From positions 496,001-560,000 of the forward strand of contig NZ_CP101466.1 in the NCBI RefSeq assembly GCF_024362385.1: a stretch of DNA of 64,000 bases, read 5' to 3'. The notes beneath the pieces are model-generated. The model worked only from the letters and a program-made list of their open reading frames with translations. It had not been told where the DNA came from and searched no databases. Source of the stretch: Arthrobacter sp. DNA4 (GTDB lineage Bacteria > Actinomycetota > Actinomycetes > Actinomycetales > Micrococcaceae). Shown one piece after another: positions 1 through 7,352 of the stretch (position 1 is the stretch's first letter; every line of letters starts with the position of its first letter). Both the position numbers and the translations under genes were made by a program.

Positions 1-41
1 GCTTCTATGTCTGCGCGGATGACGTCAGGGTTGTCGCTCAT
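1..41 (-). CDS. DUF3618 domain protein, N-terminal fragment
   Basis: Only the first 13 codons lie in the window (MSDNPDVIRADIE...), running off the left edge. The opening, with an Asp-Pro-Asp followed by an Ile-Arg-x-Asp-Ile-Glu helix, is what I recognise from small actinobacterial DUF3618 proteins, which accompany Holin-X proteins. Its ATG overlaps the TGA of the upstream gene by 3 bases (ATGA), so the two are translationally coupled. Function unknown; membrane or envelope association is inferred from family and neighbours. The family call rests on few residues and on context. Confidence 0.6.
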   Translation of the reverse strand, partial: MSDNPDVIRADIE

Positions 42-468
42 CGGTTTACCTCACGTGGTTTTAGGGTTGGGGGAATTTCTGAGAGGGTTTCCCCGGTTTG
101 GGGCAGGCCCTTGATCTGCTTGAGTTCCTTGCGGCCGATGGAGGCCAGGACGGCGGCGATGATGGCCCAGATCACGGCGACGATCAGCGCGGACCAGCCC
201 AGGGGCATGATGGCGCCCAGGGCCCACATCAGGGCCAGGGAGAGGAAGAGCAGGACGAAGTGTCCGCCGATCCCGGCGCCGCGAGCATCTTGGCGCCTTT
301 GCCTGCGCGGGAGGTGGATTGTTTGAGTTCGGCTTTGGCCAGTTCCACTTCCTGGCGCATCAGGGTGGACAGGTCACGGGTTACGTCCCCGAGCAGGTCA
401 CCGAGTGAGGCGTTGTCCGCTTTCACATGCGCCGCGCTGGGCGGCGGCTCCGGAATCTGACTACTCAT
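38..468 (-). pseudogene. Actinobacterial Holin-X family membrane protein, frameshifted
   Basis: The first half (from ATG at 468) reads MSSQIPEPPPSAAHVKADNA, then an acidic/amphipathic segment with RQEVELAKAEL typical of Holin-X (phage holin superfamily III) proteins, and then runs out of frame into Ser/Cys-rich residues and a stop at 229. The natural continuation, GGHFVLLFLSLALMWALGAI and a second membrane segment WSALIVAVIWAIIAAVLA, is in another frame ending at 38. The switch lies near 273-284, where one G or C appears to be missing from a G/C-rich run. In this family the intact protein is a small two-helix membrane protein, not necessarily a phage holin; no phage genes are nearby. The start overlaps the upstream stop (TGATG). 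Either a real null allele or a sequencing indel. Confidence 0.75.
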
Positions 469-1436
469 CACAGCCCACCCGTCTGGCCGCCCCGGGTGCG
501 GTCCTGGGTGAGGGGGTCGTTTGCCGTGGGATCGTCGGCGAGGGCGCGGTCACGGAGCGGGTCGTCCGAGAGTTGGTTTCCTGACCAGGGCTCTTCCACG
601 AGCTGAGGGCTGTCCAGGCCGCTGGCCGGACCTGCCGCCTCCGGATAGCTGCTGCCCGGTGCGCCGCCGTCGTATCCGGCCGTTGTGGTGGCCGGGGCGG
701 GCAGCTGGACCGGCGGGGGCGGAACCGTCCCGCCCGCAACGGGGTATGACTGGTTGTACTGGTCGCCGTAGGCGGCGCCGGAGTACTGGCCGGACAGGCC
801 CGCTGCACCGGTGCCGGCAGTGGATGTTTCGGGAGGACCTGCGGTGAGGCCGCGGGTGAGGCGTCCGGCGAGGACGCCGGCGCCGGCGGCGAGGAGCAGG
901 AAGGTTCCGGGCCGGTTGCGGGCGAACCGCTGGACCTCGTTCAGGAGGTCACCCGGCTCCCGGTTTTCCAGCCAGGTGGCCATCGAGGAAGTGCGCTCTG
1001 CCGCCTGGCGGACCAGGTCGCCGGCCATGCCCTGCTGGTCCGGGGCGCTGGCCATGCTGTGCAGCTGGGTGGAGATGTTGCGGATGCCTTCCGCGGCCTT
1101 CTGCTGCTGGGTGCCTGCCTGGCTGGTGAGGCCGGACTTTGCCTGGTGCAGCAGGTCCTGCGCATTGGCCTTCGCCTCATGCGCCACGTTCGCGGCTTCT
1201 TCCTTCGCCGTCTGGGCCACATTCTGCGCCGACCCCGCTGCGGTACGGGCAACATCGGCTGCTTCTTCCTTGGCTGCATCCTTGCGGGACGTGCCATAGG
1301 TGTCACCAGCCTGGCTGGCGCCGCCAAGGGGAGCGGCGGTTGACGGGAAGGTGGCGGGCTCCCGCTCGCCAGGGATTCCTGTATTGGTAAGCGGAGCCGT
1401 GTAGGCGGGATCCTCGGGCCATTGGTTCTCTGTCAT
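468..1436 (-). CDS. Ala-rich coiled-coil protein with one membrane segment
   Basis: 322 aa. Residues about 50-120 are a repetitive Ala/Glu/Lys/Gln helix (AKEEAADVARTA, AKEEAANVAHEA) resembling LEA-type or apolipoprotein-like amphipathic repeats. Residues about 120-180 form another helical segment, then a short hydrophobic stretch (GTFLLLAAGAGVLAGRL) marks a membrane anchor, followed by a Gly/Ser/Pro/Tyr-rich disordered tail. No catalytic motif is visible. It heads an operon with the Holin-X and DUF3618 genes, coupled by a TGATG overlap. A sigma-F-like promoter lies about 90 bp upstream, which suggests stress or stationary-phase expression. Function unknown; an envelope-protective role is inference only. 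Confidence 0.8.
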   Translation of the reverse strand: MTENQWPEDPAYTAPLTNTGIPGEREPATFPSTAAPLGGASQAGDTYGTSRKDAAKEEAADVARTAAGSAQNVAQTAKEEAANVAHEAKANAQDLLHQAKSGLTSQAGTQQQKAAEGIRNISTQLHSMASAPDQQGMAGDLVRQAAERTSSMATWLENREPGDLLNEVQRFARNRPGTFLLLAAGAGVLAGRLTRGLTAGPPETSTAGTGAAGLSGQYSGAAYGDQYNQSYPVAGGTVPPPPVQLPAPATTTAGYDGGAPGSSYPEAAGPASGLDSPQLVEEPWSGNQLSDDPLRDRALADDPTANDPLTQDRTRGGQTGGL

Positions 1437-1526
1437 CTTCGCTCTCTTTCCAAGAAGGCCGGTTGTTGATCAAGAACCAGCAATACTGGCCGTAAAATGA
1501 TAAGCATGATTACTAATGAAAGGTAA

Positions 1527-1552
1527 GTACCCTTGCTAAGCGAGTTATAACC
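1527..1552 (-). promoter_or_regulatory. Sigma-F/SigB-like promoter for the 1436-1 operon
   Basis: On the minus strand, GGTTAT (1552-1547) and GGGTAC (1532-1527) are separated by 14 bases. This closely resembles the actinobacterial sigma-F consensus GGTTT-N15-GGGTA. The -10 lies about 90 bp upstream of the coiled-coil gene start at 1436. A sigma factor of the right family is encoded at 3609-4568. The match is by eye; no transcription data. Confidence 0.5.
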
Positions 1553-1621
1553 GTTCCAAAAATGTCAGCCGGAATGGCGAGGGCCTGCCCGGTCACAACG
1601 AAGTGGAAAGTGGTGGGAAAC

Positions 1622-2359
1622 GTGGATACAGCTCCATGGGTATGGGTGGTAGTTGCCGTTGTTGTGGTGGTACTGATCGTGCTGCTGCTCCTGGCCGGAG
1701 GAAGGCGCCGGAAAGCCATGCAGGAGAAGCGGGACCAGGAGCACCGGGAGAAGGCCGCCGAGATCCGGCGTGAAGCCGAGAATATGGAAATTGATGCCCG
1801 CGAGCGGGAGGCCAAGGCCATCCGGGCGCGAGCCGACGCCGAGCAGGCACAGGTTGACGCTGCGCGGCTGCGCCAGGAAGCAGAAAAGCGCAGCCAGGAA
1901 GCCCAGTCCCTGCGGGGCGACGTTGCCAGCCGCGCGCGGAAGGCGGACGAGCTCGATCCCGACGTGGGAACCGATGGCAGGCGGCAGGAACGCCCCGTAG
2001 TGCACGATGCCCGGGACGAGCGCCGCGACGGGTACGACGCCCAGCGCATTCAGGACGGCGAGGTCAGCCGTGATGGAAGGGGCCCGGCCCACGCAGGTCC
2101 AGCCCGGGATATGGGCGCGGGCATGGGCAGGGATGCAGGGTATGCCGGCGGTGGACACGCGGACACCGGCCACGGCGGCCACTACGACACTCCTGACGCC
2201 GGCAGCGGCCTTGCCGGGCCCCATGACGCTCCTGCCGCCAATTCCGAAACCGGAATCCCTGAGGCAGGGCGGAGGCGCCAGGCCGGCGCCAGCGATACTG
2301 CCGCCGGGCATGGCGTGCGGGACGGGCGCGGCGATGACGAGCCGCGAACCGGAATCTGA
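1622..2359 (+). CDS. Membrane-anchored coiled-coil protein, unknown function
   Basis: 245 aa from the GTG at 1622. The N-terminus is a single strong transmembrane helix (WVWVVVAVVVVVLIVLLLLA) followed by an Arg/Lys stop-transfer. A long charged heptad-type helix then runs to about residue 105 (repeated AEIRREAE, RAEAEQAQVDAARLRQEAEKR-like units), and the C-terminus is Gly/His/Asp-rich and probably disordered. An upstream ATG at 1562 would add 20 residues of poor composition and has no obvious ribosome site, so I prefer the GTG. It is divergent from the envelope operon. The topology suggests a cytoplasmic coiled coil tethered to the membrane, but no family function is known to me. Confidence 0.7.
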   Translation: MDTAPWVWVVVAVVVVVLIVLLLLAGGRRRKAMQEKRDQEHREKAAEIRREAENMEIDAREREAKAIRARADAEQAQVDAARLRQEAEKRSQEAQSLRGDVASRARKADELDPDVGTDGRRQERPVVHDARDERRDGYDAQRIQDGEVSRDGRGPAHAGPARDMGAGMGRDAGYAGGGHADTGHGGHYDTPDAGSGLAGPHDAPAANSETGIPEAGRRRQAGASDTAAGHGVRDGRGDDEPRTGI

Positions 2360-2382
2360 ACGCACGGGCATCTGAAAATGCC

Positions 2383-2411
2383 GGACGCCGCCCCTTCTGG
2401 CGGCGGCGTCC
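2383..2411. terminator. Hairpin between convergent genes
   Basis: GGACGCCGCC (2383-2392) pairs with GGCGGCGTCC (2402-2411) as a perfect 10-bp stem with a 9-base loop, between the ends of the gene at 1622-2359 and the epimerase ending at 2422. There is no U-tract, so it may be a Rho-assisted or mRNA 3'-end structure. Confidence 0.5.
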
Positions 2412-2421
2412 AGCGCTTCCC

Positions 2422-3462
2422 CTAGGGGCGGCGCGGCTTCAGGACGGGGGAAGGACTGGCTCCTTCCCCCGTTCCCATGCCGGCAAGCACTTCCTTGACG
2501 GCATCGATCGATGACACTTTGGGTTCCCAAGCCAAAATGCGTTCCGCGCGGCTGGTGTCCATGATGGGGGCGCCGGTTGCCATCTCTACCCATCCCGAAT
2601 CGGTGGGCTGCACCCGCGCGCGCCATGTCAGGTCCACGACTGCGTGGAGCAGTCGCATGGGGATGGGGAGGATTCTCCTGGCACCGAGGATGCGTCCCAG
2701 TTCCTGCGGCGTGAGGACCGGCTCGGCGGCGATGTTGAAGGCTCCACTGGCACGCTGGTCCACCACCCGCCAATAGGCCTCCGCGACATCGTCCGCATGG
2801 ACTGCCTGGAAGACCAGGTTGTCCGGGGCCGGCAGTATCGGCAGCCATGGTTGGGGCGGTACCAGCCGGGACAGGACGCGGCCCACGAAGTACCTGCCGA
2901 TTTCAGCCCCTGCTTGTTTTTGGAAGATGAGCGCCGGCCGCAGACGCGCGACGGCGATGCCCGGGTTTTCGGCCATGAAGCCGTCCAGGAGCTTTTCCTG
3001 CTCGGCCTTGTGCCGGCTGTAGTGCGAACCGGCCATTCCTTCTGCTTACCATGACTCGTCCCTGCGCTGGTCCTTGCCGGACTTGCTGTAGGCGCCCACT
3101 GAAGAGGCGCAAACAACCTGTTTGACTCCCGCTTGGGCGGCGGCCTCCAGGACGTTCCCTGTTCCCGTGACGTTGGTCCGGTGCAGCAGGTCCAGATCGC
3201 GGTTCGGCTGGATCTGCCACGCCAGGTGGACCACTGCGTCAACCCCGGCGAGCGCCTCTTTCAGCAGTGGCTTGTCCCGCTCCAGGCCCACATCCAGGGT
3301 GTGCCACTGCATGCCGGCGTAGGGTTCCCGGGACGTATCGGGAAGCCTGCGGCTGATTCCCACCAGCTCCAGGCTTCCGGGCTTTCTCTTGAGCTGGCCC
3401 TGCAGATTGCGCAGCAGCGCTGTTCCCGCATTTCCGCTGGCTCCGGTGATGGCAATGCGCAT
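2422..3462 (-). pseudogene. NAD-dependent epimerase/dehydratase interrupted by in-frame TAA
   Basis: Both halves are in the same reading frame. Residues 1-138 contain the Rossmann fold (MRIAITGASGNAGTALLRNL, a GxxGxxG motif), the VDAVVHLAW strand and the catalytic-region strand VVCASSVGAYSKSG. Translation then meets TAA at 3048-3046 after DESW. Without that stop the frame continues AEGMAGSHYSRHKAEQE, which carries the catalytic Tyr-x3-Lys of extended SDRs, then the substrate domain to 2422. An intact protein would be about 346 aa, the normal family size. A single nonsense change explains the break. The ATG four codons after the stop could allow re-initiation, but the cofactor and catalytic residues would then be on separate chains. 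Likely non-functional, or a sequencing error. Substrate unknown. Confidence 0.75.
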
Positions 3463-3533
3463 GACGAGACTCCTTGGCGGGTTGGTCCGGTTGCCGTTTA
3501 CATTCCGAGCTTATAGCGGAGAAGGATTGTTTT

Positions 3534-3547
3534 ATAAGCAAGCTTAT
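3534..3547. promoter_or_regulatory. Palindrome in divergent epimerase/sigma intergenic region
   Basis: ATAAGC (3534-3539) and GCTTAT (3542-3547) form a 6+2+6 perfect inverted repeat. A third half-site GCTTAT lies at 3510-3515. The surrounding 146-bp region is AT-rich compared with its flanks and lies between divergent starts, so it is a plausible operator or promoter region. No regulator is assigned. Confidence 0.35.
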
Positions 3548-3608
3548 GATTTCCTACTTCTAAGTCTTGCCGCAGGCTTTCGGAACCAGACCGAGGGAAA
3601 CCACACTC

Positions 3609-4568
3609 ATGCCCGAATCCTTTGCCGCACTAGCCGTGGACGCTGCGCCCGTCCACCATCCACAGCCGGTATCCGTATCCCCGCAAACCCCTCCCGCCGC
3701 CTCAGGGCGGCTTCGGGAGACGTTCGAAAACGACCTGGTCCTAAGGTACCTGGACCTCGCAGAAGCTCTCGCTGCGCGCTTTGAAGCCCGTGGCAGGGAG
3801 AGGGCTGACCTGAACCAGGTGGCCTATTTGGGGCTTGTGAAGGCAGCGCGTGGTTTCGACCAGGCCAAAGGGGAGAGTTTCCCCGCCTACGCCGCGCCCA
3901 CCATCACCGGCGAACTCAAGAGGTACCTTCGGGACCGGACGTGGGTTGTCCGTCCGCCGCGCCATATCCAGGACCTGAGGACCCGCCTGTTCCGGGCGGA
4001 ACCGGAGTTGACCCAATCGCTGGGCCGCAACCCCAGCGTTGAGGAACTGGCCGTCGAGCTCGGCAGTGACCCGGCAGAGGTTCAGGAAGCCATCTCGGCG
4101 TCCAGCAGCATGCACCCGGATTCCCTCGACGCCGTGAACCCAAACTCGGATGCACCTTCCATTGGCGAGGTGCTGGCGTGCCCGGACACTCCCCTGGAAC
4201 GGCTTGAAGAACTTGCCTGCCTCCGGGAGGCAATGCAGGACCTGGATGATTCCGACCGCGAGCTTCTGTACCGGCGCTACTTCTGCGAGGAAACCCAGGT
4301 GCAGTTGGGAAAGCGGTTGGGAATGTCCCAGATGCAGGTCTCCCGCCGCCTGGCCAAAGTGCTGGTGGAGCTGCAGCGCAGGCTGGAGGAAAGCGCGCAG
4401 TTCGGGAGCCCGGAGGGAGAAGCCGACAACGGAACGCCAGGACGCGCTGTGCGGCCAGGCCACGCGGCCGGCCCCGTCGCACCGTTCCACCGGACCGGAA
4501 GGGCTGGGCATCCCGGCACTGGCGGCGCTCGGATGGACCGGCGCCACGGCGGTACCGGGACCAGGTAG
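3609..4568 (+). CDS. SigB/SigF-family alternative sigma factor
   Basis: 319 aa from the ATG at 3609, with a weak gaggg site upstream. After a 40-residue Pro-rich leader comes sigma region 2 (VLRYLDLAEALAARF, then RADLNQVAYLGLVKAARGFD, the core-binding and -10 recognition helices, and FPAYAAPTITGELKRYLRD). Region 3 follows (LTQSLGRNPSVEELAVELG), then region 4 with a helix-turn-helix (ETQVQLGKRLGMSQMQVSRR). This is the order and spacing of group 3 general-stress sigma factors. The last 50 or so residues are Gly/Pro/Arg/His-rich and absent from usual family members of about 260 aa. No anti-sigma gene is adjacent. It could direct the GGTTAT/GGGTAC promoter at 1527-1552, an inference from consensus. 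Confidence 0.85.
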   Translation: MPESFAALAVDAAPVHHPQPVSVSPQTPPAASGRLRETFENDLVLRYLDLAEALAARFEARGRERADLNQVAYLGLVKAARGFDQAKGESFPAYAAPTITGELKRYLRDRTWVVRPPRHIQDLRTRLFRAEPELTQSLGRNPSVEELAVELGSDPAEVQEAISASSSMHPDSLDAVNPNSDAPSIGEVLACPDTPLERLEELACLREAMQDLDDSDRELLYRRYFCEETQVQLGKRLGMSQMQVSRRLAKVLVELQRRLEESAQFGSPEGEADNGTPGRAVRPGHAAGPVAPFHRTGRAGHPGTGGARMDRRHGGTGTR

Positions 4569-4696
4569 CAGTCCTGCTGCCCGGCACCGCATCGACCCAT
4601 ATCTTGCCTGTTCAACCGGGTCTTTGTGCGCCGCTGCCGCAAACGGAAAGCCCGCGGCCTTGTTTAGGAGCAACAGCAGGAGGGAACAGGTTGGTT

Positions 4697-5233
4697 ATGG
4701 GAAGCTCTGAAATGTCCAAGCTCCGGGCTGTCCTGTTCGACCGGGACGGGACCCTGGTGATCGATGTGCCCTACAACGGGGACCCCGGCAAGGTAAGGCC
4801 CGTGGCAGGCGCCAAAGCAGTGCTTGACGGCCTGCGGGCGGATGGAATTGCCACCGGCGTGATCAGCAATCAATCGGGGATTGCCCGCGGCCTGATTACG
4901 GCCGACGACGTGGAAAAGGTCAATGCCCGGGTGGAAGAACTCCTCGGCCCTTTTGATGTGTGGGAGGTCTGCCCCCACGCGGAGCAGGACGGCTGCTCCT
5001 GCCGCAAGCCCGCTCCCGGCATGGTCCACAGCGCCTGCCGCAAGCTGGGAATTCACGAATCGGAGGCCGCCCTCATCGGAGACATCGGTGCCGACGTCGG
5101 GGCAGCAGAGGCTGCCGGCGCCACCGGGGTCCTGGTCCCCACGCCCGTGACCCGTGCCGAGGAGGTGGCCGCGGCGCGGCTGGTCGCCTCCGATTTGGCG
5201 TCCGCCGTAAGCCTGCTGCAGGAGACACCCTGA
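4697..5233 (+). CDS. gmhB: D-glycero-D-manno-heptose-1,7-bisphosphate 7-phosphatase (HAD-IIIA, GmhB-like)
   Basis: 178 aa, soluble HAD phosphatase. It removes the 7-phosphate from heptose bisphosphate in nucleotide-heptose synthesis. HAD motif I is FDRDGT with nucleophile Asp15 and acid Asp17; motif II is GVISNQSG; motif IV is ALIGDIGADVGAA. The zinc loop typical of GmhB is complete as CPH-x6-CSC followed by RKPAPGM. The ATG at 4697 is preceded by an AGGAGG-containing stretch about 11 bp upstream; TTG 4691 and ATG 4712 are alternatives. The stop overlaps the next start (TGATG at 5231-5235), so it opens the heptose operon. Related histidinol-phosphate phosphatases share the fold, but the gmhA/hldE neighbours favour heptose. 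Confidence 0.88.
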   Translation: MGSSEMSKLRAVLFDRDGTLVIDVPYNGDPGKVRPVAGAKAVLDGLRADGIATGVISNQSGIARGLITADDVEKVNARVEELLGPFDVWEVCPHAEQDGCSCRKPAPGMVHSACRKLGIHESEAALIGDIGADVGAAEAAGATGVLVPTPVTRAEEVAAARLVASDLASAVSLLQETP

Positions 5234-6321
5234 TGGGGCGCGTCCTGGTGGCCCGGCTGGACAGCATGGGCGATGTCCTTCTGGTAAGCCCCGCGGTCCG
5301 CGCGGTGGCGAACGGCCGTGCCCAGCGCGGCGGCAGCACCAACCATGTGGTGATGCTGTGCGGCCGGCAGGGTGAAGCGGCCGCTGCCATGCTTCCCGGC
5401 GTCGCCGAGGTCTACAGCTGGGACAGCCCCTGGATCATGAATCCGGCACCGCGGATGACCGGCCCGCACGCGGACCGGCTGATCGAATACGTCCGTAATT
5501 CCCGCATCACCGAAGCCGTTATCCTCACCTCCTTCCACCAATCCCCCCTGCCGCTGGCACTGTTGCTGCGCCTGGCCGGCGTGGAGCGCATCACCGGCGC
5601 CTCCACCGATTACGCTGGCTCGCTGCTTGACGTGCGCCTGAAACCGGGGGAGGACTTTCCCGAAGACCAGCCCGAAGCGGAACGGGCGCTGGGCATCGCC
5701 GAGGCCGCAGGCTTCCGGCTCCCTCCGGGCGATGACGGAAAGCTGCGCGTCAACTCCGTGGCCGAAGTGGCAGCCCTTGTGGGGACCGAGCCCTACGTCG
5801 TGGTCCACCCCGGAGCGGCAGTTCCCGCGAGGGCGTGGCCTCCTCTGCACCATGCGGCCGCCGTCGAACTCCTCCAGGGTGCAGGGTACCGGGTGGTGGT
5901 GACCGGCGGTCCCGGCGAGACGTCGCTGACAGCCACGGTGGCGGGCCCCTCCGCCCTCGACCTCGGCGGACGAACCGACCTTGCCACCATGGCAGGCGTC
6001 ATGGCCGTCGCCGATGCCGTCATCAGTGGCAACACCGGCCCGGCCCACCTGGCAGCCGCGGTGGGAACACCCGTGGCATGCCTGTTTTCACCCGTGGTCC
6101 CGGCCATCCGCTGGGCGCCCTACGGCGTGCCCCTGGAACTCCTCGGGGACCAGAACGCACCCTGCCGCATGTCCCGCGCCCGCGTATGCCCGGTTCCCGG
6201 CCATCCGTGCCTCGACTCGGTCTCACCCGAGGAAGTCGTAGCGGCCGTGGAACGCCTGATCAGCGGAGTGAGCTCCTTCAGCACGCACGTCAGCACCCGT
6301 AGAAAGGCCCGCAACAGATGA
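5233..6321 (+). CDS. Glycosyltransferase family 9, ADP-heptose:glycan heptosyltransferase-like
   Basis: 362 aa. The N-terminus MGRVLVARLDSMGDVLLVSPA is the GT9 opening (RxDxxGDxLL), with the catalytic Asp/acceptor region. The C-terminal nucleotide-sugar domain has VVVHPGAAVPARAWP and the GT9 signature GNTGPAHLAAAVGTPVACLF, then PCRMSRARVCPVPGHPC. The family transfers heptose from ADP-heptose to lipid A core in Gram-negatives. This host has no lipopolysaccharide, so the acceptor must be another glycopolymer, lipid or protein. Its start overlaps gmhB and its end overlaps the next glycosyltransferase (ATGA). It acts at the cytoplasmic membrane face by family analogy. Confidence 0.88.
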   Translation: MGRVLVARLDSMGDVLLVSPAVRAVANGRAQRGGSTNHVVMLCGRQGEAAAAMLPGVAEVYSWDSPWIMNPAPRMTGPHADRLIEYVRNSRITEAVILTSFHQSPLPLALLLRLAGVERITGASTDYAGSLLDVRLKPGEDFPEDQPEAERALGIAEAAGFRLPPGDDGKLRVNSVAEVAALVGTEPYVVVHPGAAVPARAWPPLHHAAAVELLQGAGYRVVVTGGPGETSLTATVAGPSALDLGGRTDLATMAGVMAVADAVISGNTGPAHLAAAVGTPVACLFSPVVPAIRWAPYGVPLELLGDQNAPCRMSRARVCPVPGHPCLDSVSPEEVVAAVERLISGVSSFSTHVSTRRKARNR

Positions 6322-7352
6322 GAATCCTGCTCTGGCATGTCCACGGTTCCTGGACGGACGCTTTTGTCCGCGGCCGTCACGAATACCTGCTTCCCGTCCT
6401 GCCCGAAGGCGGGGCCTGGGGACTGGGCCGCGCCGGCAGGGACTGGCCGGAATCAGTGCGGGAGGTGGACCTGGCGGCCCTCGACGGCGACGCCGTGGAC
6501 GCCGTCGTCCTCCAACGGCCCGAAGAAATCGACGAAGTGGCGCGGTCCCTGGGCCGGATCCCCGGCGTCGACCTGCTTACCGTGTTCGTGGAACACAACA
6601 CGCCCAAAGGCAACTTCCCGAACATCAGCCATCCGCTCTCGGACCAGACCGTGATCCCGGTTGTCCACGTGACCCATTTCAACCGGCTGGCCTGGGACAA
6701 CGGTTCTGCCCCCACCACGGTCATCGAGCATGGAATCCCGGACCCGGGACAGCTGTACACGGGTGAGCTTCCCGAGCTGGGCGTCGTGGTCAATGAGCCC
6801 GTGCGGCGTGGCCGGGTCACAGGGACGGACCTCCTGCCCGCCTTCGCCTCCGTGGCGCCCCTGCAGGTGTTCGGCATGAAGACCGACGGGCTCGCGGCAG
6901 CCACGGGAATCGGGGACGCGCGGTTGACGTCCCGCGGCGACCTCAAAACGCGGGACCTGCACCGGGAGCTTGCGCGCTGCCGGGTCTACGTCCACCCGAT
7001 GCGCTGGACCTCGCTGGGGCTGTCCCTGCTGGAAGCCATGCACCTGGGAATGCCCGTGGTGGTGCTTGCCGCCACCGAAGCCCCCAGGGCCGTGCCGCAG
7101 GAAGCCGGCGTGGTCTCGGCAGATATGGATGAGCTGCTCCGTTGCGCGGAGCGCTTGGTTGCCAAGCCGGAGGAAGCCCGACGGCGGGGACTCGCCGCCC
7201 GGGAGGCGGCGCTGGAGCGTTATGGCCTGGGCAAGTTCCAGGACCGCTGGGATGAGCTCCTGGCGGACCTGCGCAGCCGGCCCCGGCACTCCGTCAACGA
7301 GCGGCCGGACGAGCGGATCCTTGTTCCGGCGCGGGAGAGGAAGACCCCATGA
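6318..7352 (+). CDS. Glycosyltransferase, GT4-like with degenerate EX7E
   Basis: 344 aa. It is GT-B in shape: N-terminal MRILLWHVHGSWTDAFVRG, a linker, and a C-terminal nucleotide-binding domain with YVHPMRWTSLGLSLLEAMHLG followed by a conserved Gly-Met-Pro-Val-Val. The distal Glu of the GT4 EX7E motif is present (LLEAM) but the proximal position is Thr/Ser, so it is a divergent member. Residues such as VFVEHNTPKGNFPNI and a VIEHGIPDP strand resemble proteins annotated as glycosyltransferase in actinobacteria. It overlaps both neighbours by 4 bp, so it belongs to the heptose glycan pathway. Donor and acceptor unknown. Confidence 0.8.
   Translation: MRILLWHVHGSWTDAFVRGRHEYLLPVLPEGGAWGLGRAGRDWPESVREVDLAALDGDAVDAVVLQRPEEIDEVARSLGRIPGVDLLTVFVEHNTPKGNFPNISHPLSDQTVIPVVHVTHFNRLAWDNGSAPTTVIEHGIPDPGQLYTGELPELGVVVNEPVRRGRVTGTDLLPAFASVAPLQVFGMKTDGLAAATGIGDARLTSRGDLKTRDLHRELARCRVYVHPMRWTSLGLSLLEAMHLGMPVVVLAATEAPRAVPQEAGVVSADMDELLRCAERLVAKPEEARRRGLAAREAALERYGLGKFQDRWDELLADLRSRPRHSVNERPDERILVPARERKTP

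Noticed and set aside
1..468. Possible prophage because of the Holin-X family name
   Set aside because: No other phage genes; this family is a chromosomal membrane protein in actinobacteria.
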